From Pseudomonadales bacterium (GTDB lineage: Bacteria; Pseudomonadota; Gammaproteobacteria; Pseudomonadales; Azotimanducaceae), in assembly GCA_022825925.1 (NCBI GenBank), contig JAJDVW010000126.1:33318-97317 (forward strand): a DNA stretch of 64,000 bases, read 5' to 3'. Positions 1 through 7,461 of the stretch are shown one piece after another. Each line of letters starts with the position of its first letter. Positions within the stretch are counted from its first letter, which is position 1. Below the pieces are notes generated by a model, which ran no database searches, had not been told where the DNA came from, and saw nothing but the letters and a program-made list of their open reading frames with translations. The position numbers and the translations under genes are program-made.

Positions 1-1
1 G

Positions 2-457
2 AACTGGGGCGGACGCCGCTTCGACCGGGTCAAGTCGGCCCTCAAGATGACCGAAGGCTTTTGCGTCCTCTGGGGCCTGTTCACCTTCGCGGTGCTCGCG
101 CTGTCCGGCGAGTTCCTCGTGTCGCTGATCGACGACAACGCCGTGGTCGTGGCGGTGGCGGTCGCGTTCTTCCTCATCGTCGCGCCGAGCATCGGCGGCA
201 TGGGCGTGATGCAGGTGGCGATCGCGTGCTTCAACGCGCGCGGCAAGCCCATGCCCGCGCTCACGATCTCGGTGGTGCGCACGTTCGTCTTCTACGTCCC
301 CCTCTGCATCGTCGGCAACGCGCTGTGGGGATACATCGGCATCTTCGTCGCCACTGCGGTCACGAACGTCGTGATGGGCGTGGCGGGCTGGTACTGGAAC
401 CGGGCGTCGGTGACCCGGTTCGTGGCGCGGCAGGCGGCTGCGCCCGCCGGCGGCTGA
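2..457 (+). CDS. MATE-family multidrug/toxin efflux transporter, C-terminal part (5' end outside window)
   Basis: An open frame runs from the window edge to a TGA at 455-457. The first residues are NWGGRRFDRVKSALKMTEG, a cytoplasmic loop typical of MATE transporters, so the gene starts upstream and only about 150 residues are seen. Three or four hydrophobic segments follow, matching the last helices of a 12-helix transporter: FCVLWGLFTFAVLALSG, VVVAVAVAFFLIVAPSIGG, a helix after FNARGKPMPAL, and IGIFVATAVTNVVMGVAGWY. FNARGKP is typical of the family. MATE proteins export cationic compounds by sodium or proton antiport across the inner membrane; the substrate cannot be predicted. A polysaccharide or lipid flippase of the same superfamily is less likely. 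Confidence 0.75.
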   Translation, partial: NWGGRRFDRVKSALKMTEGFCVLWGLFTFAVLALSGEFLVSLIDDNAVVVAVAVAFFLIVAPSIGGMGVMQVAIACFNARGKPMPALTISVVRTFVFYVPLCIVGNALWGYIGIFVATAVTNVVMGVAGWYWNRASVTRFVARQAAAPAGG

Positions 458-527
458 AGCCTCCCCCGCGTGTCTTCAGGACGCGGGCTGGAGTATTCTG
501 CGCCGCCCCTGGAACGGACCATCCACC

Positions 528-971
528 ATGAGCGATCTGGCGAAGACCACCACGGCGAACATCGTCCCGACGCTGCGCTATCGGGATGCCCACGCCGCCA
601 TCGACTGGCTCGAGCGGGCATTCGGTTTCCGTCGTCACTTCGTGGTGCCGGACGGGGAAGGTGGCGTGGCGCATGCGCAGCTCACCTTCGGCAACGGCAT
701 GATCATGCTGAGTTCTGCCCGTGAAGACGAGTTCGGGCGGATGCAGCGGCCGCCCGAGTCCGCCGATGCCCCGGTGTCGCAGAGCCCGTACGTGATCGTC
801 ACGGACGTGGACGCGCACCACGCGCGGGCGGTCGAGGCCGGTGCGGACGTGGTGATGCCCCCGGAGGACAAGGACTACGGGGGCCGGGGCTACGGGTGCC
901 GGGACCCCGAAGGCAACCTCTGGAGCTTTGGCAGCTACGATCCCTGGGAGGACGAAGCGGCAGCGGATTAG
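528..971 (+). CDS. VOC-superfamily protein (glyoxalase/bleomycin-resistance fold)
   Basis: This 147-residue protein has the paired beta-alpha-beta-beta-beta units of the vicinal oxygen chelate fold. The first unit holds LRYRDAHAAIDWLERAFGF and the second holds YVIVTDVDAHHARAVEAGAD. It ends with RDPEGNLWSFGSY, the usual closing strand carrying a metal-binding acid. Members bind a divalent metal and act on small molecules or sequester drugs; the substrate here is unknown. The start ATG at 528 follows a weak purine tract. The gene is intact and probably monocistronic. A relic of the 3' end of a related gene lies at 6009-6071. Confidence 0.8.
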   Translation: MSDLAKTTTANIVPTLRYRDAHAAIDWLERAFGFRRHFVVPDGEGGVAHAQLTFGNGMIMLSSAREDEFGRMQRPPESADAPVSQSPYVIVTDVDAHHARAVEAGADVVMPPEDKDYGGRGYGCRDPEGNLWSFGSYDPWEDEAAAD

Positions 972-1017
972 GTGGGCCGGGCGGCAGATCCCGGGGCCAC
1001 GGTCACCACTGGGCGAC

Positions 1018-1421
1018 TCACGGTCCAGGCGGCCGAGTCCAGTTCTCGATCACGACCTCCGGGATGCCGTGGAAGTCCCTTTCGCTGTTCGTGACCAGGG
1101 TCACCCCCAAAGAAACGGCGTGGGCGGCTATCTGCCGATCGTAAGCGCCGCGCCGAGAGGGCGCACGGCCTGTATGCGCCCGAAAGCCCTTGTGGCGGCG
1201 GCGTCGAAAGGCATGACTGCGATCAAGGAGAGCACCACGGAAGCGTCGCTCCGCGCCAGGTTGGGATCGGTGCTCCTGGCGAACCCGACCTCAAGCTCCC
1301 CGAGTGTGACCGCCGAGATGACGAGATCGCCCACGCTGCACTCGTCCAGGCGTCGGTCCAGGTGTCGGCTGCCCCCGAGGATCGCGCAAATGCAGATGTT
1401 CGTGTCGAGCATGTACCTCAT
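1018..1421 (-). pseudogene. vapC: VapC-type PIN ribonuclease toxin, frameshifted
   Basis: The N-terminal frame begins MRYMLDTNICICAI, the typical VapC start with the first catalytic Asp, and includes ELEVGFARS with a catalytic acid. The frame breaks near 1140-1150 after RPLGA. Homology continues in a neighbouring frame as AYDRQIAAHAVSLGVTLVTN and ends with FHGIPEVVIENW, the normal VapC C-terminus, at the TGA at 1018-1020. One extra base in a GCGGCG tract explains the shift. VapC toxins cleave tRNA or rRNA. The frameshift removes the C-terminal acid cluster, so the toxin is probably dead. The gene overlaps vapB by 4 nt, as in functional modules. Confidence 0.8.
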
Positions 1422-1720
1422 GAATTCCCGGGCCCGCGTCGTTCCTCGCTTTCTGCCGGAGGCGGCGTCCAGTCACGCTGACCCTGCATGGGTTGTTCGC
1501 GGACGAATCCGCGGAAGTGAGGCGCGAGCTTGCGCAGTGCGGTGCCCAGACTGGTAAGCGGGCGCCTGGCAGGCCGCACGATCAACTCGTCGCCCCGCCG
1601 CTCGATCTCGACTTCGATGTCCACGGTGTCGAACGCAAGCGCCTTCGGGATGCGAACCGCCTGACTGTTGCCGTTGCGGAACAGGCGCGTGGACTTGACG
1701 ATGGGTTCCGGCTCGCTCAT
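1418..1720 (-). CDS. vapB: VapB-type antitoxin (SpoVT/AbrB swapped-hairpin DNA-binding domain)
   Basis: The 100-residue protein has RLFRNGNSQAVRIPKALAFD at about residues 12-31, the hallmark of AbrB-fold VapB antitoxins, followed by a charged tail that would wrap the toxin. It normally neutralises the downstream PIN toxin and represses the operon. The partner vapC begins inside its last codons (4-nt overlap) but is frameshifted. The antitoxin is therefore probably an orphan, although its own frame is intact. Confidence 0.85.
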   Translation of the reverse strand: MSEPEPIVKSTRLFRNGNSQAVRIPKALAFDTVDIEVEIERRGDELIVRPARRPLTSLGTALRKLAPHFRGFVREQPMQGQRDWTPPPAESEERRGPGNS

Positions 1721-1894
1721 TGCGGGTTACCCGGGTGGGTCTCCGGCTCGGTTCGACCTGGAGTGTAGGCGGACCGGACCCATGCAAATACGAACGTGTG
1801 TGCAAAGATAACGCACGGCGGCAAGAGACATCGAGCGCTCACAATGAACCGCCGAGATCGGGAGGCAAACTCCGGCGTCCCAGGACCCGGGAGC

Positions 1895-3349
1895 CTAGCG
1901 GTTGACGCGGAGCGTGTAGGCCAGTCGCCGCAGGTCCTCCCAGTCGTGGCGCAGCGTGCCCGTGAGGTAGAGCGTGATCCGACCACGCCCGGCATCGAGC
2001 ACGCTGACCACCAGTGTGCGCAGTTCTGCCTGGGACTCGGGCGCCCGCCAGTCGACGGTGACTTGCTCCGCGGCGACATTGCCGTGCAGCATGGCGGTAT
2101 CCCCGTCGGCGACCGGGTCGGGTCCCTCGCCGTCCGAAGGCCTTGGAAAGGCGCGTTGCCCGTCTCCCACCGCCCCCAGCGAGGCGACGTACGCCTCCGC
2201 CAACTCCGCCACGTCGGCGTCGGCCTCCGGCGTGACTCCGAGGTCCATTCGCGGGACGCCGTACGGCGATGCCACGCTGAGGAGCTTGTCGGTGCCTTCC
2301 ACGACGGTGGTGTACGAAGCGGGATACAGGACCGACACCCGGCGCGCCCCGTTTCTCGAACACGCGGAGGTGCCAGTCGGGCACGTTCGGCTCAGGCGTG
2401 AGGTCTCGGGCGACCCTGAACCCGATGCCGTCGAACAGTACATCCGGCGGGTCGTCGCTGCGGTCGGCCGACCGCAGGCTCGGCAGGTCGTATCCGAAGG
2501 AGCCGCCGCGGATGCTGTACGCGTCGCAATCCTCCTTGTGCAGAGCAGACCCGTCGGTGGGCACGTTGGCGTAGCTGCGTTCGTAACAGTCCTGCAGCCA
2601 CTCCCAGACGTTGCCCGTCATGTCATGCAGACCAAAGGCGTTGGGTTTGAACTGCCCGACCGGCGCCATGTCCGCGAAGCCGTCGCTGCATGCTGTCGTG
2701 ACCTGCTCGGGCGAGACCGCGTTCAGTGACTGGTCGGGGACGTTGCCGTACTCACAGAGCAGTTCCTGGTCGTCCCCGAAGTGGTAGATGGAGTCGGTGC
2801 CCGCACGCAGCGCGTACTCGAACTCCGCCTCCGTCGGCAGCCGGTACCGGGCGCCCGTACGCAGGCCGAGCCAGTGCAGGTAGGCGTTCGCAGCGTGCCG
2901 GTCGACGCAGGAAGCGGGGTAGTCGAGACGGAACTCCCGTCCGAGGTTGCTCCACGTGCCTTGCGCTTCGCGGGTCCAGACGCCGTCCTGGTTCGCATCG
3001 GAGAAGCAGCCGCTCGGCATCTCGTAGCCGGTGTCCCTGACGAACTCGATGAACTGTCCGTTCGTCACCTCGAATACCCCGAGCGCGAACGCGGGCACGG
3101 AGACCCGAACGCGCCTTCCGCCGGGGCCCTCGACGTCGTCTTCGTCGTGGTTGCGGGAGTCGAGGCTGCGCCCCGGTTCGTCCTGTGGCGACCCGCGCAG
3201 GAAGTCCCCGGCCGGACCACGACCATCTCGGGACAGGATGAGCAATCCCGGAACCGGTCCGAAGTCTCCTCCGGTTGGGCGAAAACCGCACCGGCCAACA
3301 GCATCGCCAGTACGGCCGGACCGGCGCCGGAACCGGCGGGAGCCGCCAT
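1895..3349 (-). pseudogene. Formylglycine-generating-enzyme-like (SUMF1 domain) secreted protein, two frameshifts
   Basis: Three frame segments make up one gene. The first starts MAAPAGSGAG at 3349 (an earlier start at 3400 is possible). It has a hydrophobic signal segment ending near VFAQPEE and then CSSCPEMVVVRPG, the usual entry to an FGE/SUMF1 domain. The frame shifts near 3220 and continues as DFLRGSPQDEP through EVTNGQFIEFV, RLPTEAEFEYALRAG, GNVWEW, IRGGSF and GFRVAR, a complete FGE core. Near 2350 it shifts again into about 150 residues of unrecognised sequence (KRGARRVSVLYPASY to the TAG near 1895). FGE-family proteins oxidise a sulfatase Cys or serve as non-catalytic domains. Two independent frameshifts make a functional product unlikely. 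Confidence 0.75.
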
Positions 3350-3467
3350 GCTCACGCCCGGCCCAGTGTCGGTGCGGCGCCTCCGTCGATCGTCGTGCAT
3401 GGCCAATCGCCTCGTGAACATCGTATCGCTATGCATCGAGCGACGTGATCCGGTCCCTTGGACGTAT

Positions 3468-3923
3468 CTAGCCGCCGGCGAGAATCTCGGCGAAGAGCCC
3501 GCAGCGGTGGATGAGCGCCTTGATCAGCCGCTTGCGGGCCAGCTCGTTGAGGCGCGCGCAGGGCTCGTTCAGCTGCAGGCCGCGAAGTACCGCATCGCCC
3601 ACACGGAAGCGTTGCCCGACGAGGTGGGTCAGCGGGACGCCGCGAGTGACGATGTTCATGCGGCACTCTTCCGGCGCGAGCTGCAGGTTGTGGTCTCGCA
3701 GGACGGTCGCCAGCACTTCGTTCTCGAAGAGCGTGATCTGGCGGCGTGCGCCCTTGGACGACGAGAAGTGCCCCGACTCCTTGCCCAGACAGTACCGGTC
3801 TCCGCGAACCCCCTGGCCCGCAATCGCCTCGATGACGTCCGGCGACCGCATGCGGGCGCCCCCATCCTCCGCGAGATGAACGGAACAGACCTCTCCCTGC
3901 CAGACCATGGTCGCGCCCTCCAT
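3468..3923 (-). CDS. MOSC-domain protein
   Basis: A MOSC (molybdenum cofactor sulfurase C-terminal) domain fills this 151-residue protein. Visible marks are GVRGDRYCLGKESG, ITLFENEVL, ARRQ and the conserved Cys in LRGLQLNEPCARL. MOSC proteins handle activated sulfur or bind Mo cofactor; the particular role here is unknown. Two starts are possible, at 3923 and at 3908 (MVWQGEV). The gene is divergent from the decayed MocR regulator and shares a short intergenic region with a palindrome. Confidence 0.85.
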   Translation of the reverse strand: MEGATMVWQGEVCSVHLAEDGGARMRSPDVIEAIAGQGVRGDRYCLGKESGHFSSSKGARRQITLFENEVLATVLRDHNLQLAPEECRMNIVTRGVPLTHLVGQRFRVGDAVLRGLQLNEPCARLNELARKRLIKALIHRCGLFAEILAGG

Positions 3924-3985
3924 TTATGGGTCGAGGGGCAGTCTCGCCGCGACATGGACTCATGGAAAGATCCAGAACAGGTCAT

Positions 3986-4000
3986 ATTGGTAGTACCAAT
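3986..4000. promoter_or_regulatory. Palindromic operator candidate between MOSC gene and MocR relic
   Basis: ATTGGTAGTACCAAT is a perfect inverted repeat (7-nt arms, 1-nt centre), ending 8 nt before the MocR start. Its position suggests an autoregulatory MocR/GntR-type operator. The assignment is inferred from position and symmetry. Confidence 0.45.
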
Positions 4001-4008
4001 CTGATTTG

Positions 4009-5492
4009 ATGCTCCAATTGGCATTGGACCCGGATCGCCCGCTGAACCGAAGCGTCTACACCGCGTTGCGCGAGGCCATACTGGAACGGCGGATCGTTCC
4101 GGGCAGCAAAGCTGCCGTCGTCCCGGGCACTCGCCGCGGACCTGGGCGTGTCCCGCAACACGGTGCTCTACGCCTACGAGCAACTGGCGGCCGAGGGGTA
4201 CGTGGAGACGCGGGTCGGCTCCGGGACGTACGTCGTCGACTCGCTGGCGGGTGGCGTGCCGGCGAGCGGACGAGACAGCCGTCGCGGCGAAGGGCGACGC
4301 AGGCTCTCGTCTCTCGGAGCGCGGCTCGCGCGCGATGGGTCCCCCGGACGCGGATTCGGAGACCAGCGCCGCGAGGCCCTCCGCGACGAGTTCCGACTCG
4401 CGGGAGCGGGGCACGAGCAGGAGACGCTGAACGCCTGGGCACGGCTCGTGGGGCGCCGGGCCCGCAGCCTGTCGCGCCCGGCGGCTCGCCCGAACTGCGC
4501 GCGGCCCTGGCCGGTTATCTGGCGCGCGCCCGCGGTCTCCCATGCCGGCCGGAGCAGATCGTGGTCACCCAGGGTTCCCAGCAGGGGATCGACCTGTGCC
4601 TGCGCCTGCTCGTCGACCCGGGTGACCGCGTGGTCGTCGAGGAGCCGCACTACGCGGGGTACGGGAGTTGCCTGCGTGCCTGTGGCGCTTCCGTCGTCCA
4701 CGTCGCGGTAGACACGGCGGGAATGAAGGTGGAACCGCTCGCCGAAATCGAGGCTGCGAAGGTCGTGTGCGTCACGCCTTCTCACCAGTTCCCCACCGGC
4801 GGCGCGATGCCGCTCTCGCGACGGCTGCGCCTGCTCGACTGGGCCCGGCAGCACGGTACCGTCGTACTCGAGGATGACTAGGATGGCGAGTTCCGGCACG
4901 AGGGCCGCCCCATCGAGTGCCTTCACTCGCTCGATGCGCAGGAGCAGGTGATTTACCTCGGCACGGCGTCGAGGATGCTGTTTCCGGCGCTCCGGATCGG
5001 ATGGGCCGTCGTGCCCGACGATCTCGTCGACGCCTTCCAGCGGCTCAAGGCCATCGCGGACCGCGACACGTCGAGTCTGGAACAGCGGGTGCTCGCGGAC
5101 TTCATCGGTGGCGGCTGGCTGGAGCGCCACGTCCGGCGCGCCCGCAAGCGGTACGCGGTCCGACGCGCGGCATTCCAGGAAGCCCTCGGGCGCGAACTCG
5201 GCACGCGCGCGGAACTGGCCGGGTGAGTGCGGGCACTCATGCGCTGCTGCGCATCCCGGAGCTCCCGGCCAGCCGCTTTGCGGACTTGCGCCGAGCCTGC
5301 CGGAAACGCGGCGTCGGTATCTACTCGGCCGCGCAATGCTATGCGCGGCCACCGGCGTGCGTGGAGTTGCTTGCCGGCTACGCCTCCCTCCCGGAGCCGG
5401 ACCTCGCGGTTGGCGTGAGGAAACTCAGGGAGGCGCTGGACAGCTTGGGAGGGGGGCTAGCAGGGTGTCGGACTTGGCAGCGATCGGCCTGA
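4009..5492 (+). pseudogene. MocR/PdxR-type regulator (GntR winged helix + aminotransferase-like domain), multiply disrupted
   Basis: The gene starts LQLALDPDRPLNRSVYTALR, a GntR winged-helix opening, and breaks near 4110. It resumes in another frame as SRNTVLYAYEQLAAEGYV and breaks again near 4480. It resumes as ELRAALAGYLARARGLPCRP, continuing through QIVVTQGSQQGIDL and VCVTPSHQFPTGG, the type I aminotransferase fold. A nonsense TAG at 4879-4881 replaces the Tyr of the expected EDDYDGEF. The rest runs through IYLGTASRMLFPALRIGW (4948 on) and, after another shift near 5226, LLAGYASLPEPDLAVGVRKL. MocR proteins sense PLP or amino-compounds. Three frameshifts and a stop make this a clear pseudogene. 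Confidence 0.85.
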
Positions 5493-5517
5493 ACGGGATC
5501 GTGTAAATCAGGGATGG

Positions 5518-5670
5518 CCGTCTCTCCGGCCTGTCACACCAAGTATCGTCGGGCGTCCGACGTTGCCCGAGGCACGCTTGGAAGGCTGGCCTGCGCGACA
5601 GGCTTGGAGAGACGGAAACCGCCCTGCTCCGTTGCCCTTCTGGCTGGAAGCCAGCGGTCCGGCAGGGCGG
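5518..5670. repeat. Two consecutive long hairpins (possible MITE or structured RNA)
   Basis: Arm 5518-5535 pairs with 5597-5615 (CCGTCTCTCC against GGAGAGACGG, then CCTGTC against GACAGG), with a small inner hairpin CGTCGG/CCGACG between. Directly after it, CCGCCCTGC at 5619-5627 pairs perfectly with GCAGGGCGG at 5662-5670 and encloses CTGGCT-GGA-AGCCAG at 5640-5654. No credible ORF crosses the region. It could be a miniature transposable element or an RNA. Confidence 0.55.
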
Positions 5671-5769
5671 CTCCTTATGTCCGTGCCACGTTCGAAGCTT
5701 CGGCTGCTTAGTGCAGCGTCGCACAGCATACCACGGTCGGGTGTGGTCGGTGGCAAACTTGGCGGCCGA

Positions 5770-5835
5770 GATTTCAAAGTGACCCGGATATGGACCTCCA
5801 AGCCAAGTTTCGGGTTGGCGATTTCAAACTGACCC
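5770..5835. mobile_element. Probable remnant of an insertion-sequence end (IS21-like repeated terminal motif)
   Basis: GATTTCAAAGTGACCC at 5770-5785 and GATTTCAAACTGACCC at 5820-5835 are near-identical and lie exactly 50 nt apart, followed by ACC. Repeated TTCAAA-TGACCC motifs resemble the multiple terminal repeats of IS21-family elements. No transposase gene remains. The family call rests on motif resemblance only. Confidence 0.4.
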
Positions 5836-5869
5836 ACCAGGGTCAAGATGGCCCTTGTCCTAGGCTGGG

Positions 5870-5970
5870 CCAGGAGCCTTCAGCCGGTAGCGCGAGCGCA
5901 GCCCGCGCAGGGGCTTGCTCCTCGCAAGCAAACCAGCGCCCCCCGGCGACGGCTTTGGTGGCGCTAGCCG
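5870..5970. other. Non-coding repeat-rich stretch
   Basis: This stretch starts with an 18-nt sequence (5870-5887) repeated exactly at 60597-60614. It also holds a small hairpin GCTTGC-TCCTC-GCAAGC near 5914-5930, similar in style to REP elements. I see no gene. Confidence 0.4.
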
Positions 5971-6008
5971 TGCAATCAGCCCGACACCCTGACTTCGTCC
6001 GACCCGAC
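5971..6008. repeat. Left copy of 38-bp imperfect direct repeat flanking the low-GC cassette
   Basis: This copy matches 7424-7461 at 33 of 38 positions by eye. The right copy covers the last codons and stop of the MBL-fold gene, and the left copy would encode the same VGSDEVRV tail. This looks like a duplicated integration site (attL/attR type) or a leftover 3' end of a related gene. Confidence 0.55.
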
Positions 6009-6071
6009 GCGTGCCGGGACCCAGAAGGCAACCTCTGGAGCCTCGGGAGTTATGGCCCGTGGGAGGAGTAG
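6009..6071 (+). pseudogene. 3' relic of a VOC-family gene
   Basis: The frame reads ACRDPEGNLWSLGSYGPWEE then a stop, matching the end of the VOC protein at 528-971 (RDPEGNLWSFGSYDPWED) residue for residue apart from a few changes. Only about 20 codons survive, with no start. The relic begins immediately after the left direct repeat. Confidence 0.65.
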
Positions 6072-6098
6072 GGCGGCGCTCGAGCCTTCGTGGCTCAG

Positions 6099-6791
6099 CT
6101 ACAGCAACAAGCCTATGCCGAGCGACACCGCCGCGATCACCACCGCGATAAAGATCTGTTTGCGAACAGACAGCGCTTGCATCTTGCGGAAGTTGATCCC
6201 GGCTTCGACAACATTCGCGTTGTTCTCGTCGTACAGATCCTCTATTCGCTTGAAGAGGAAGACAGCAGCGCAATACTCTGACACAACGTCGTTATTGACG
6301 ACCGGTATCTCCCCGAGGTTCGAGTCCGACTGCTTAGCCCGTAGGAGCTGGGCCTTCGCCGATCTGTACGTGTCGTTGACTTCCTGGAGGAAGTGACCGT
6401 TGCTTACAAGACGAAGCGTATCCAAATCTTGCAGGACCGTCGCCTTATAGTAGTCATCATAGTAGAGGCACAGGAACTTACACACGTCTAAAACCGCTCG
6501 CTGAACGTGGCCTTCCATCTTGTTGAGGTGACGATCGTCCGTATCCTTATCAATCTCTGAAGCAACCGTCAAATGCCGGGCGAAGTGGTCAAACGCGTTG
6601 CGATACTCGTTCCATACTTGCAGAGGCACCTTTTGGTCTCTGGACTCGTAAAGGGACACGAAGTACCGTGCGATGTAGTACAGCTCTATTGTTCTGCGAT
6701 AACCAGTCGCCTTTGATCTATCTGCCTGTTTTCTCGCGCCGAGCAACAACTCCTCAGCAGAAGTGTAGGTCAGGTATGGACCTGTGGTCAT
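6099..6791 (-). CDS. Unknown tail-anchored protein with HEPN-like Rx4H motif, in low-GC cassette
   Basis: I do not recognise the family of this 230-residue protein. The N-terminal two thirds are predicted helical and rich in Tyr and charged residues. A conserved-looking segment at about residues 57-73 includes NEYRNAFDHFARH, where R64-x4-H69 fits the Rx4-6H signature of HEPN ribonucleases. The C-terminus (about residues 211-230, QIFIAVVIAAVSLGIGLLL) is one transmembrane helix, giving a tail anchor with the bulk in the cytoplasm. Its start overlaps the stop of the 71-residue gene by 4 nt. GC content is clearly below its surroundings, which suggests transfer. A membrane-attached RNase-type defence or toxin effector is an inference, not a finding. 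Confidence 0.6.
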   Translation of the reverse strand: MTTGPYLTYTSAEELLLGARKQADRSKATGYRRTIELYYIARYFVSLYESRDQKVPLQVWNEYRNAFDHFARHLTVASEIDKDTDDRHLNKMEGHVQRAVLDVCKFLCLYYDDYYKATVLQDLDTLRLVSNGHFLQEVNDTYRSAKAQLLRAKQSDSNLGEIPVVNNDVVSEYCAAVFLFKRIEDLYDENNANVVEAGINFRKMQALSVRKQIFIAVVIAAVSLGIGLLL

Positions 6792-7003
6792 TCTACTTTG
6801 TCGTGCCCTCGCAATCTTGCGACCCGCTGCATGAGCACATTGCCTTGTGGCGGCACGCGGTCGTCCGTCGCGATCGGCAGGTCCATAATGTCCTTGTCGC
6901 CTAGGAGAGACCGTTCAATGTCTTTCAGGTCTGCGTCCCAGAATGGGTCTCGGTGATCCTTGTTCTCTGCCACGTCAGTCCCTCCACGACCTAGTTGGCG
7001 CAT
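6788..7003 (-). CDS. Small hypothetical protein, first gene of the low-GC cassette
   Basis: This soluble 71-residue protein is rich in Asp and Arg, with no membrane segment and no recognised motif. It starts MRQLGRGGTDVAENK and includes DPFWDADLKDIERSL. Its stop overlaps the start of the tail-anchored protein in an ATGA, so the two are translationally coupled and probably act together, for example as regulator or antitoxin with effector. Its composition matches its partner and not the high-GC chromosome. Confidence 0.55.
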   Translation of the reverse strand: MRQLGRGGTDVAENKDHRDPFWDADLKDIERSLLGDKDIMDLPIATDDRVPPQGNVLMQRVARLRGHDKVE

Positions 7004-7428
7004 GAGCGTTCCACGGATTGCGCTACTGTTACACAGCCTGCGCTATGAACGTCGTTTCGATGGGCGATGGGAATTGGCTCGGACAGTGCCGTAAGCCCTA
7101 GCTGTGCTGGTGTCCGAAACTAGGGCTTTGGATTCGTGAGACAGTGATGCCACTGTCGATGTCACTCACCGCCTGCGCGCCGAGAAGGAATCGGGCCCGC
7201 TCGAATTCTCCAGCGACAGGACTTTCCTGAAGAACCAGGAGATCGGAGCGGAGCCTTTCGGATGCTCGCAGTGAGTCTGCTTCCGGTTCCATTTCGCCCT
7301 CCCACGCGACGACACCGGCTTCAAGGATCGAGTCGCGATACAGCAGCCGGCCTTACGACAGCCACTGCCCCGACGCGTGCACCATAAGGGAATCCGTCGC
7401 AGTTTGCCACTTTCGTGATCGGATGCAA
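7004..7428. other. Intergenic stretch upstream of the low-GC cassette
   Basis: No well-supported gene was found. A 64-codon frame on the minus strand (7098-7292, starting MEPEADSLRASERL) shows no recognisable motif and may be random. The stretch should hold the cassette promoter. It ends in the right-hand direct repeat. Confidence 0.4.
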
Positions 7429-7461
7429 TCAGTGGGTCACCCTGACCTCGTCCGACCCGAC
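7424..7461. repeat. Right copy of the 38-bp direct repeat, at the 3' end of the MBL gene
   Basis: This is the partner of 5971-6008. It contains the stop codon (7429-7431) and the last ten or so codons of the MBL-fold gene, as expected if an element used the 3' end of that gene as a target. Confidence 0.55.

Noticed and set aside
4879..4881. TAG in the MocR gene as a pyrrolysine codon
   Set aside because: The gene has three independent frameshifts, and the expected residue is the Tyr of EDDYDGEF; a nonsense mutation is the simpler reading.
5224..5226. TGA in the MocR relic as a selenocysteine codon
   Set aside because: Homology continues in a different frame after it, there is no Cys or Sec motif, and no hairpin; it marks a frameshift.
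6788..7003. MNT antitoxin partner of a HEPN toxin
   Set aside because: The 71-residue protein shows no nucleotidyltransferase GS-x10-DxD motif, so the classic HEPN-MNT module does not apply.
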